Source: an uncultured Fidelibacterota bacterium
GTDB lineage: Bacteria > Fidelibacterota > Fidelibacteria > Fidelibacterales > Fidelibacteraceae
Assembly (NCBI GenBank): GCA_937862595.1
Contig: CALMFL010000085.1
Coordinates: forward strand, 1-9,809
Length of the DNA: 9,809 bases
Direction: 5' to 3'
Both the position numbers and the translations under genes were made by a program. This document shows, in pieces, positions 1 through 4,257 of the stretch; position 1 is the first letter of the stretch; each line of letters begins with the position of its first letter. The notes under the pieces are model-generated. The model was not told the origin of the DNA and ran no database searches. It saw nothing but the letters and a program-made list of their open reading frames with translations.

Positions 1-563
1 AGGATCTCATTCTCGTCCACCACGACCGAGGTCAGAATAATACTGTTCAGCTTCTGGTAGGGCAGTACGTTCAGGCGAAGATAATTCTCAATTTCGAGCC
101 ATTCGTTCCCCTGAGGATTGCGGAGCACCTGGATATACTTGGACTGGTCGAAAACACCGTCCGTCAGGAAGACTTCCTGTGTTTTCAAGAATTCCGGCGG
201 GTTGTTCTCCAGATGGAAATAGAGTTCTTCATCGGATATTTTAATACCCAGACGCTTGATCTCCTGCGCCCACAGGATCTGGCTGACCGCGGTTTCCCAG
301 GTTTGCTGAAGAACGGTTTCCGTCACCTGCGCCGTAAGGTCAATGCCGGCATTCCGGTATTGTTCAAGCGCCGCGTTATAGGTCTCATAAAAGCTTTTCA
401 GGGTGATCTTTTCCCCGTTCACAACACCGACCACATCGCGTCCGCCCATAAAGGTGTCAACGCCGCCCGCACCCCAGTCAAAGACAATGGTGATGGCGAA
501 CGCAAGAACGAGAACGATCATCACGATCCCCATTCTTTGCCGCATTTTATCCATAATACCCAT
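1..563 (-). CDS. SurA_N/PpiD-like periplasmic folding factor (N-terminal part, runs off the left edge)
   Basis: The reading frame is open from an ATG at 563-561 to the window edge, giving 187 residues and no stop. An AGGAG at 574-578 lies 10 nt upstream of the ATG and fixes the start. Residues 1-11 are basic, and about 12-28 form one hydrophobic helix ending in FDWGAGG, which fits an N-in membrane anchor. The region after it (VVGVVNGEKITLKSFYETYN, then helices with KTQEVFLTDGVFDQSKYIQVL and LRLNVLPYQKLNSIIL) has the look of the SurA N-terminal chaperone domain of PpiD-type peptidyl-prolyl isomerases. In that family the domain binds unfolded secreted and outer-membrane proteins. The parvulin catalytic domain would lie beyond the window, so isomerase activity cannot be judged. 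It is transcribed separately from the rubrerythrin operon, whose terminator lies upstream. Confidence 0.72.
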   Translation of the reverse strand, partial: MGIMDKMRQRMGIVMIVLVLAFAITIVFDWGAGGVDTFMGGRDVVGVVNGEKITLKSFYETYNAALEQYRNAGIDLTAQVTETVLQQTWETAVSQILWAQEIKRLGIKISDEELYFHLENNPPEFLKTQEVFLTDGVFDQSKYIQVLRNPQGNEWLEIENYLRLNVLPYQKLNSIILTSVVVDENEI

Positions 564-606
564 TTTATCATATCTCCTATTGCTTTTTTAACCAAATTAG
601 CCTAGA

Positions 607-636
607 AATATACAACGAACACAGGGCAAAAAACAA
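607..636 (-). promoter_or_regulatory. Candidate sigma70-type promoter for the SurA/PpiD-like gene
   Basis: On the minus strand TTGTTT (631-636) is separated by 18 nt from TATATT (607-612). The predicted transcript would start near 600 and carry a leader of about 37 nt containing the AGGAG. The same TATATT hexamer occurs in the other candidate promoters of this window. The surrounding sequence is rich in A and T, so a chance match is possible. Confidence 0.35.
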
Positions 637-742
637 AAGGAAAAAGGCAAAAGCGGAAAGATAATGAACCGCCGTAGCCCGACAGGAAAATATCGCCGTC
701 CAAGACCGTCGTTAAAACGTCTTCACCCCGGGGGAGGGAAAC

Positions 743-773
743 AAAAAAAGGGGGCAGTCCGCAGGCCGCCCCC
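743..773 (-). terminator. Rho-independent terminator of the ferritin-SOR-rubrerythrin operon
   Basis: On the minus strand GGGGGCGG (766-773) pairs with CTGCCCCC (750-757) through 8 bp including one G-U. The loop is 8 nt and is followed directly by seven T (743-749). It begins 29 nt after the rubrerythrin stop codon and is a textbook intrinsic terminator. Confidence 0.85.
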
Positions 774-783
774 TTTGGGGGAT

Positions 784-801
784 CCGGGTGAACGAACCCG
801 G
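784..801 (-). other. Small perfect hairpin between the rubrerythrin stop codon and the terminator
   Basis: CCGGGT (784-789) and ACCCGG (796-801) form a perfect 6-bp stem with a 6-nt loop, starting 1 nt after the stop codon on the minus strand. A second potential stem, CCCCC-TTT-GGGGG at 769-781, overlaps the outer arm of the main terminator and would compete with it. The hairpin may protect the mRNA 3' end or assist termination. Confidence 0.45.
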
Positions 802-802
802 T

Positions 803-1387
803 TTAATAATTTTCAGCCCAGAGCTCGAAGTATTTCTGGTCGTGCATGCAAACCGGGCAAACATCCGGAGCTTCGATGTCTTCAACGATATGACCGCAAT
901 TGCGGCATTTCCAGAACACCTTTCCGTCTTTTTTGAAGACCGAATGTTCTTTGATGTTTTTCATCAGCTTGCGATAGCGGTCTTCATGGCGGACCTCCAC
1001 TTCGGCGACGCCGCGGAATACCCTGGCGATCTCGGGGAAGCCTTCTTCTTCGGCCGTATCGGCAAAGGAAGGATACAGGTCGCTCCATTCCTCATGTTCA
1101 CCGTCGGCGGCATATTCCAGGTTCTTGAGCGTATCGGCAAGTCCCACCGGATATTCCGCATTCACGTTCAGCATTGCGCCGCCCATGCCGTTTGCCAGAA
1201 GCTGTTTGTAAAACAGTTTCGCATGTTCTTTTTCATTCTCGGCCGTTTCAAGAAAGATCTCCTCGATCTGCAGGAAGCCCTCTTTCTTGGCTGCGGAAGC
1301 GTAATAGGAATAACGCATGCGCGCCTGGCTTTCGCCGGCAAAGGCCTTCATGAGATTGTGAGCGGTTTTTGTGTTTTTGAATTCCAT
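803..1387 (-). CDS. rbr: Rubrerythrin (non-haem diiron peroxidase)
   Basis: The ATG at 1387-1385 has AAGGAG (1395-1400) 7 nt upstream, giving 194 residues, a normal rubrerythrin length. Upstream in-frame starts would overlap the preceding gene and are less likely. Residues 1-145 are the ferritin-like four-helix domain, with diiron ligand candidates E19, E52, H55, E97, E100, E131 and H134 in the usual spacing (ENEKEH, GEHEEW, EVEVRH). Residues 156-194 are a rubredoxin-like domain with CRNCG (C161, C164) and CPVC (C177, C180) for one FeS4 centre. The family reduces hydrogen peroxide to water in the cytoplasm using rubredoxin-type electron donors. It is the last gene of the operon, 14 nt after the superoxide reductase, whose product H2O2 it would remove. 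Confidence 0.95.
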   Translation of the reverse strand: MEFKNTKTAHNLMKAFAGESQARMRYSYYASAAKKEGFLQIEEIFLETAENEKEHAKLFYKQLLANGMGGAMLNVNAEYPVGLADTLKNLEYAADGEHEEWSDLYPSFADTAEEEGFPEIARVFRGVAEVEVRHEDRYRKLMKNIKEHSVFKKDGKVFWKCRNCGHIVEDIEAPDVCPVCMHDQKYFELWAENY

Positions 1388-1401
1388 TTTTGTTCTCCTT
1401 A

Positions 1402-1782
1402 TCAGGCTTCCCAGAGTCCGTGAATATTGCACCATTCGCGCACTTTGACCACATCTTCCTTCTTAACCGGGAATTCGGCGCGCGGCTCGTCGCCCGGGTT
1501 CAGTTCGGCCTTGAGGACCATGGTTTTCGTGTGGACTTCAATGAACTTGATGTAATGTTCCTCCATCATGGGGTGCGCCTGATTCTGGCCGACCTTGACC
1601 AGGATGCCCCCGGGGGTCGCTTCCACATAGGGAACATGTTTTTCAAGCGTTGAATCTTCTTTTTTTGCTTCCAGTTTCTGCATCTTCTGATTGCAGCAGA
1701 CAAGCGCGGAAGCTCCTTCATTGAAAACTTCAATGACGTTGCCGCAGATCGGGCAATAATAGATTTCGCGTAACTTTGTCAT
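1402..1782 (-). CDS. dfx: Desulfoferrodoxin (superoxide reductase with N-terminal FeS4 domain)
   Basis: I chose the ATG at 1782-1780. The GTG two codons upstream lies inside GAGGTGATT, which closely matches the extended Shine-Dalgarno sequence and is better read as the ribosome-binding site. The 126-aa product has the desulforedoxin-type domain with C10, C13, C29 and C30 (CPICGN...LVCCNQ). The catalytic domain follows, with E47-K48-H49 (EKHVP), H70 and H76 (AHPMMEEH) and C118/H121 (CNIHGLW). These are the His4-Cys ligands and the EKH loop of superoxide reductase. The enzyme reduces superoxide to H2O2 without making O2, taking electrons from rubredoxin-like proteins. The cytoplasmic product would pass to the rubrerythrin encoded directly downstream. 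All key residues are present, so it should be active. Confidence 0.95.
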   Translation of the reverse strand: MTKLREIYYCPICGNVIEVFNEGASALVCCNQKMQKLEAKKEDSTLEKHVPYVEATPGGILVKVGQNQAHPMMEEHYIKFIEVHTKTMVLKAELNPGDEPRAEFPVKKEDVVKVREWCNIHGLWEA

Positions 1783-1810
1783 AATCACCTCTTTGGTTTT
1801 GTTTTAAAGG

Positions 1811-2320
1811 TCATTCCGCGACCGGGGGCGTGAACACGCGCAGACCGAGATCCTTATCCAGCATCAGCAATCCATGCCCTTTGCCGCCGACCAGTTCCAG
1901 TTTGTCGATGATCGTCTGGAAAGAGTTTTCCTCTTCCACCTGTTCGTCCACGTACCAGTTCAGAAAGCTGCGGGTGGCGTGATCGTTCACCTCAATGGCA
2001 AGGTCCATCAGCTTATTGATCAGGTCGGTCACGATCTTTTCATGATTGAGACTTTCTTCAAAGACCGCGAGGGGGGACTCGAAGTCCACGGGCGGCTGTT
2101 CAATGGCATCCAGCACGACGCGCCCGCCGCGCTCATTGACATAAGTGAAGAATTTCATCGCATGAAAATGTTCTTCCTGGGCCTGGACGCGCATAAAATT
2201 CGCCATGCCGGCGAGGCCATTGTTCTCAAGGTACGCGGACATCGAAAGATACAGATATTCGGAATACAGTTCCCGGTTAATCTGGTAATTGATCCGCTCC
2301 TCCAGTTTTTTGTTGATCAT
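1811..2320 (-). CDS. ftnA: Bacterial non-haem ferritin (FtnA type)
   Basis: The ATG at 2320-2318 (MINKKLEERINYQINRE) has AAGGAG (2326-2331) 5 nt upstream. A longer frame exists but would begin upstream of the probable promoter. The 169-aa protein matches FtnA in length. Ferroxidase ligands stand at the FtnA positions: E17, E50, H53, E94, Q127 and E130, within NRELYSEY, QEEHFH and YVDEQVEEE. There is no haem-ligand Met evident at the usual bacterioferritin position. The family assembles as a 24-subunit shell that oxidises and stores iron, which limits Fenton chemistry. It is first in the operon, 28 nt before the superoxide reductase, which suggests that iron storage and reactive-oxygen defence are expressed together. 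Confidence 0.94.
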   Translation of the reverse strand: MINKKLEERINYQINRELYSEYLYLSMSAYLENNGLAGMANFMRVQAQEEHFHAMKFFTYVNERGGRVVLDAIEQPPVDFESPLAVFEESLNHEKIVTDLINKLMDLAIEVNDHATRSFLNWYVDEQVEEENSFQTIIDKLELVGGKGHGLLMLDKDLGLRVFTPPVAE

Positions 2321-2342
2321 ATTTTCTCCTTTTGTTTTTGCT

Positions 2343-2371
2343 AATATACGACAATTATCCGAGAAAGCCAA
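2343..2371 (-). promoter_or_regulatory. Candidate promoter of the ferritin-SOR-rubrerythrin operon
   Basis: On the minus strand TTGGCT (2366-2371) is 17 nt from TATATT (2343-2348). Transcription would start near 2336, just upstream of the AAGGAG. I looked for a PerR or Fur box; the AT-rich spacer (GGATAATTGTCG) is suggestive but not a convincing palindrome. Confidence 0.5.
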
Positions 2372-2407
2372 ATTTCGTTCAAATCCAACCCGGAGAAAGC
2401 CTTAACG

Positions 2408-2430
2408 AAAAAAAAACTTGCCGGTTCCCG
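2408..2430 (-). terminator. Terminator-like hairpin upstream of the ferritin promoter (weak)
   Basis: On the minus strand GCCCGG and CCGGC form a 5-bp stem with one bulged C and a 3-nt loop. After a 3-nt gap come nine T (2408-2416). No minus-strand gene lies nearby to be terminated, so it may only block antisense transcription from the tRNA region into the operon, or be fortuitous. Confidence 0.25.
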
Positions 2431-2470
2431 GGCTTGTAAACAACACGATAATGCTTATTCCCCATCATAT

Positions 2471-2499
2471 TTCAAGTGCCGCATCTTGAAGTTGCGGCA
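2471..2499. other. Two overlapping, mutually exclusive inverted repeats
   Basis: TGCCGCA (2477-2483) and TGCGGCA (2493-2499) form a perfect 7-bp palindrome around a 9-nt spacer. Overlapping it, TTCAAG (2471-2476) pairs with CTTGAA (2485-2490). The site lies between the divergent tRNA-Ser and ferritin promoters, upstream of both, so it would be a protein-binding site more naturally than an RNA switch. Confidence 0.35.
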
Positions 2500-2514
2500 A
2501 GACAAAAATCATGA

Positions 2515-2542
2515 TTGCTCTTTTAAAATAATTCTTTATATT
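2515..2542 (+). promoter_or_regulatory. Candidate promoter of tRNA-Ser
   Basis: TTGCTC (2515-2520) is 16 nt from TATATT (2537-2542). A start about 7 nt downstream would fall at or just before the mature 5' end (2549), leaving almost no 5' leader. The region between is AT-rich, so alternatives exist. Confidence 0.45.
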
Positions 2543-2548
2543 ACCCGC

Positions 2549-2637
2549 GGAGAGGTGGCAGAGTCTGGTCGAATGCGCCGCACTCGAAATGCGGTGTTCG
2601 CGTAAGCGGACCGGGGGTTCAAATCCCTTCCTCTCCG
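2549..2637 (+). tRNA. tRNA-Ser (anticodon CGA), CCA not encoded
   Basis: All class II tRNA arms can be drawn. The acceptor stem is GGAGAGG (2549-2555) with CCTCTCC (2630-2636), discriminator G2637. The anticodon arm is CCGCA-CUCGAAA-UGCGG with anticodon CGA, reading UCG. The long variable arm is GTTCGC-GTAA-GCGGAC (2596-2611, one G-U), typical of serine tRNA. The T-arm is GGGGG-TTCAAAT-CCCTT (2613-2629) with two wobble pairs. The next base is C2638 and no CCA follows, so CCA addition is needed. The 5' flank TACCCGC and the 3' flank extend the acceptor pairing to 14 bp (2542-2555 with 2630-2643), unusual for a tRNA precursor. The 3' half (2602-2638) is repeated twice downstream. Confidence 0.96.
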
Positions 2638-2647
2638 CGGGTATATT
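2618..2647 (+). promoter_or_regulatory. Possible promoter of GIY-YIG copy 1 with its -35 inside the tRNA T-loop
   Basis: TTCAAA (2618-2623, the T-loop) is 18 nt from TATATT (2642-2647), which ends 11 nt before the nuclease ATG. Copy 2 has the same TATATT (2981-2986), but the 22-nt insertion breaks the TTCAAA upstream of it. The match is modest, and read-through from tRNA transcription is an equal alternative. Confidence 0.25.
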
Positions 2648-2658
2648 GTGGGGACGAT

Positions 2659-2922
2659 ATGTGCAAAATATATTATGTTTATGTTCTGAAAAGCTTAAAA
2701 CATGATTTTCATTATATCGGTCATACATTCGACCTGAAAACCAGATTAGAAACACATAACAGGAAAAAAGTGAGATCAACAAAAGGACATGCTCCCTTTG
2801 AAATTATATATTCCGAAACGTTTTCTTCAAGGCCAGAAGCATGTAAACGCGAGATGCACTTAAAACAAGCCGATGGCAATATCTGGTTAAGAAACCACCT
2901 TAAAGAAAATAAGTTGTGGTAA
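2659..2922 (+). CDS. GIY-YIG endonuclease, copy 1
   Basis: This 87-aa protein consists almost entirely of a GIY-YIG nuclease domain of the small UvrC-N/URI (YhbQ-like) type. The YVY (residues 6-8) and YIG (19-21) motifs stand in the usual spacing. R29 and H33 in LKTRLETHN and the metal-binding glutamate E65 in ACKREMHLK are all present, so it looks catalytically intact. The family makes divalent-metal-dependent single- or double-strand cuts; the target here is unknown. There is no good Shine-Dalgarno, only GGGGAC close to the ATG. The stop codon TAA (2920-2922) belongs to the tRNA-derived repeat that follows. Five of six arginine codons are AGA or AGG, while neighbouring genes use mostly CGN, and the gene is AT-rich, pointing to foreign origin. 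No separate DNA-binding domain is visible. Confidence 0.85.
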   Translation: MCKIYYVYVLKSLKHDFHYIGHTFDLKTRLETHNRKKVRSTKGHAPFEIIYSETFSSRPEACKREMHLKQADGNIWLRNHLKENKLW

Positions 2923-2977
2923 GCGGACCGGGGGTTCTCCCAAGGGGACCCCTGCGGGGAAATCCCTTCCTCTCCGC
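2919..2977 (+). repeat. tRNA-Ser 3'-half repeat R1 with a 22-nt T-loop insertion
   Basis: The first 19 nt (GTAAGCGGACCGGGGGTTC) equal tRNA positions 2602-2620, and the last 18 equal 2621-2638. Between them sits a 22-nt insert (2938-2959) beginning TCCCAAGG and ending TGCGGGG. It lacks the 5' half, so it cannot be a tRNA gene. The GIY-YIG copy 1 stop codon overlaps its second to fourth bases. Confidence 0.9.
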
Positions 2978-2997
2978 GGGTATATTGTGGGGACGAT

Positions 2998-3261
2998 ATG
3001 TGCAAAATATATTATGTTTATGTTCTGAAAAGCTTAAAACATGATTTTCATTATATCGGTCATACATTCGACCTGAAAACCAGATTAGAAACACATAACA
3101 GGAAAAAAGTGAGATCAACAAAAGGACATGCTCCCTTTGAAATTATATATTCCGAAACGTTTTCTTCAAGGCCAGAAGCATGTAAACGCGAGATGCACTT
3201 AAAACAAGCCGATGGCAATATCTGGTTAAGAAACCACCTTAAAGAAAATAAGTTGTGGTAA
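2998..3261 (+). CDS. GIY-YIG endonuclease, copy 2 (identical to copy 1)
   Basis: I find no nucleotide difference from the gene at 2659-2922 on direct reading, so the protein is the same 87-aa nuclease with YVY, YIG, R29, H33 and E65 intact. It begins 20 nt after the end of repeat R1. Its TAA stop (3259-3261) again comes from the tRNA-derived repeat, here R2. Identity over synonymous sites indicates a very recent duplication, or gene conversion, or a misassembly. Upstream it differs from copy 1, because the tRNA-like segment before it carries the 22-nt insertion and has no tRNA 5' half. Its transcription context is therefore different. Confidence 0.82.
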   Translation: MCKIYYVYVLKSLKHDFHYIGHTFDLKTRLETHNRKKVRSTKGHAPFEIIYSETFSSRPEACKREMHLKQADGNIWLRNHLKENKLW

Positions 3262-3316
3262 GCGGACCGGGGGTTCTCCCAAGGGGACCCCTGCGGGGAA
3301 ATCCCTTCCTCTCCGC
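3258..3316 (+). repeat. tRNA-Ser 3'-half repeat R2 with the same 22-nt insertion
   Basis: This 59-nt segment is identical to 2919-2977. After its final C (3316) the sequence leaves the array (TCTACTACG, where the earlier copies continue GGGTATATT), so this marks the right end of the element. It may be the remnant of the tRNA 3' end displaced by the first insertion. Confidence 0.88.
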
Positions 3317-3324
3317 TCTACTAC

Positions 3325-3353
3325 GCCCCGATCCCGAAGAGTCGGGACGGGGC
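3325..3353 (+). terminator. Strong hairpin after the tRNA/GIY-YIG array (terminator or repeat palindrome)
   Basis: GCCCCG and TCCCG (3325-3336, one bulged A) pair with CGGGA and CGGGGC (3343-3353), an 11-bp stem with a 6-nt loop. Outer TACG/CGTA pairing could extend it. No T-tract follows (TTCGTAC), so it is an imperfect intrinsic terminator for the tRNA transcript or a REP-like palindrome. Its right half recurs at 3410-3431. Confidence 0.5.
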
Positions 3354-3409
3354 TTCGTACAGCAGCCGATTAAATGGTTATATTAAGCGAACCGATAAAA
3401 TCATACTCT

Positions 3410-3431
3410 AAGAGTCGCGACGGGGTTTCGT
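3410..3431 (+). repeat. Degenerate second copy of the hairpin's right half
   Basis: AAGAGTCG-C-GACGGGGTTTCGT matches 3337-3358 except for C instead of G at one position and T instead of C at another (20 of 22 identical). It is followed by a run of T (TTTTTC). The left arm is not recognisable, so it appears to be a decayed copy of the same palindromic terminator-like element. Confidence 0.5.
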
Positions 3432-3438
3432 TTTTCAT

Positions 3439-3467
3439 TTGCATTTCCGGCTGCGTCAAAATAGATT
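3439..3467 (+). promoter_or_regulatory. Candidate promoter giving a leaderless transcript for the exported protein at 3474
   Basis: TTGCAT (3439-3444) is 17 nt from TAGATT (3462-3467), and only 6 nt separate the -10 from the ATG at 3474. Transcription would start at or next to the start codon. That agrees with the lack of any Shine-Dalgarno sequence there. Confidence 0.4.
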
Positions 3468-3473
3468 TTGCGC

Positions 3474-4151
3474 ATGAAAAAATATTGCGGAATTCTTGTC
3501 CTTACCCTGAGCCTCATGTATGCGGTCCCGGGGATATCCGCTCCGGCAGCAGGGGCGGAAAACAAACAGCGCACCACCGTTTTTCTGGGGATTGAGCTGA
3601 TCGAGCTGGCGCAAAATGATTTTTCGAATCCGGGGCCGGACAATTATACGTTTACGGCAGGGTTCTCCCGGACCCTGGATCAAAAAACCGCCTGGGGAAT
3701 GCGCTACGCCGGCATCCATGTCGAACTCAGCGAAGCGCACCTATTAGAGCCCTCTCCCGCGTATCTGGGAGATTTCACCGGCGTGACCGGCGCGTTGAAC
3801 GTACAGCGCCTGTACGGCGATTATTATTATACCTGGGATCTGAATTTTCTTAAGATCCAGCCCATCATGTCCGTATCGCTTGGATATAACGCCTGGAACT
3901 TTTTCAACAGCCTCGAAGAAGAGAGCTATGCCTTACAAACCGTATCCGCCGGCGTATCGGGCCGCTTCCGCTTCACACTGTTCACATATCTGTTCCTTGA
4001 GATCCCCTGCCTTGACCTTTTCGCATACCTGTACAAAAGCCGCGAACCCGAAGCGATGCTCGGAGAGGCGCACATCGCATTCAATCCCTATTTCGGCGTG
4101 TTCAACTGGATCTACGCGGGCGTTTCCAGTCCTCTTCCCCTGCGCAGGTAG
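3474..4151 (+). CDS. Exported protein, probable outer-membrane beta-barrel, function unknown
   Basis: I chose the ATG at 3474 (MKKYCGILVLTL) over the in-frame TTG two codons upstream, because it gives a canonical signal peptide. The 225-aa product has a basic start, a hydrophobic core to about residue 20, and a probable signal peptidase I site after AGA near residue 28. There is no lipobox. The mature part is rich in alternating aromatic and polar strands (TVFLGIELIEL, TAWGMRYAGIHVEL, RLYGDYYYTWDL, SVSLGYNAWNFF, YFGVFNWIYAGVS), a pattern expected of an outer-membrane beta-barrel. The C-terminus is PLPLRR, not the usual terminal Phe. I do not recognise a family. The gene stands alone, with a probable leaderless promoter and its own terminator. 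Confidence 0.7.
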   Translation: MKKYCGILVLTLSLMYAVPGISAPAAGAENKQRTTVFLGIELIELAQNDFSNPGPDNYTFTAGFSRTLDQKTAWGMRYAGIHVELSEAHLLEPSPAYLGDFTGVTGALNVQRLYGDYYYTWDLNFLKIQPIMSVSLGYNAWNFFNSLEEESYALQTVSAGVSGRFRFTLFTYLFLEIPCLDLFAYLYKSREPEAMLGEAHIAFNPYFGVFNWIYAGVSSPLPLRR

Positions 4152-4206
4152 GCCCGTCGTCCGCTACGGAAAAGAGCCTTTCGGGCGGGCTGTAATTATT
4201 TTTTTC
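4152..4206 (+). terminator. Probable intrinsic terminator after the exported beta-barrel gene
   Basis: GCCCGTC (4152-4158) pairs with GGCGGGC (4184-4190) through 7 bp including one G-U, starting at the base after the stop codon. A T-rich tract with seven consecutive T follows a few bases later. The 25-nt loop can form smaller internal pairings. A shorter AGCC/GGCT hairpin is an alternative. Confidence 0.6.
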
Positions 4207-4220
4207 ATCGTGATATTTAG

Positions 4221-4249
4221 TTGTATAAAAAAATCACTTTCGATATATT
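4221..4249 (+). promoter_or_regulatory. Promoter of the polyamine (speA-speB-DHS) operon
   Basis: TTGTAT (4221-4226) is 17 nt from TATATT (4244-4249), the best -35/-10 pair in the window. It lies downstream of the preceding terminator and about 130 nt before speA, so the operon has a leader of roughly 125 nt. Confidence 0.6.
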
Positions 4250-4257
4250 CCTTACAA

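Larger units (their letters stand above)
2602..3316 (+). mobile_element. Tandem tRNA-Ser-associated GIY-YIG elements (two 280-bp units between tRNA 3'-half repeats)
   Basis: The order is: genuine tRNA 3' half (2602-2638, 37 nt), element copy 1 (2639-2918), tRNA-like repeat (2919-2977), element copy 2 (2978-3257), second tRNA-like repeat (3258-3316), then unrelated sequence. Element copies are identical by eye across 280 bp, and the two distal repeats are identical to each other. The repeat period is 339 bp. Each element holds one GIY-YIG endonuclease gene. The simplest reading is an element that inserts in the tRNA gene, supplies a functional 3' half, and displaces an older one, followed by unequal recombination between repeats. 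This resembles tRNA-targeting integrative elements, but is minimal and encodes a homing-type nuclease instead of an integrase. An assembly artefact for the second copy cannot be excluded. Confidence 0.75.

Noticed and set aside
788..1423. 211-codon plus-strand frame opposite rubrerythrin
   Set aside because: It is the antisense of a well-supported rubrerythrin and has no recognisable domain or ribosome-binding site.
2349..2365. A PerR/Fur box in the ferritin promoter spacer
   Set aside because: The sequence is AT-rich but not a convincing palindrome.
2549..2637. Selenocysteine tRNA
   Set aside because: The acceptor stem of the mature form is 7 bp and the anticodon is CGA, not UCA, so it is an ordinary serine tRNA.
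2919..3316. The distal tRNA-like segments as extra tRNA genes
   Set aside because: They lack the acceptor 5' strand, D-arm and anticodon arm, and their T-loop is interrupted by 22 nt, so they cannot fold as tRNA.
2602..3316. A CRISPR-like array
   Set aside because: There are only three repeat copies, the repeats are tRNA-derived, and the two 280-bp spacers are identical coding segments.
3384..3394. TAAGCGAACCG, resembling the start of the tRNA 3'-half repeat (TAAGCGGACCG)
   Set aside because: Only 10 of 11 bases match and the similarity stops at once, so it is most likely chance.
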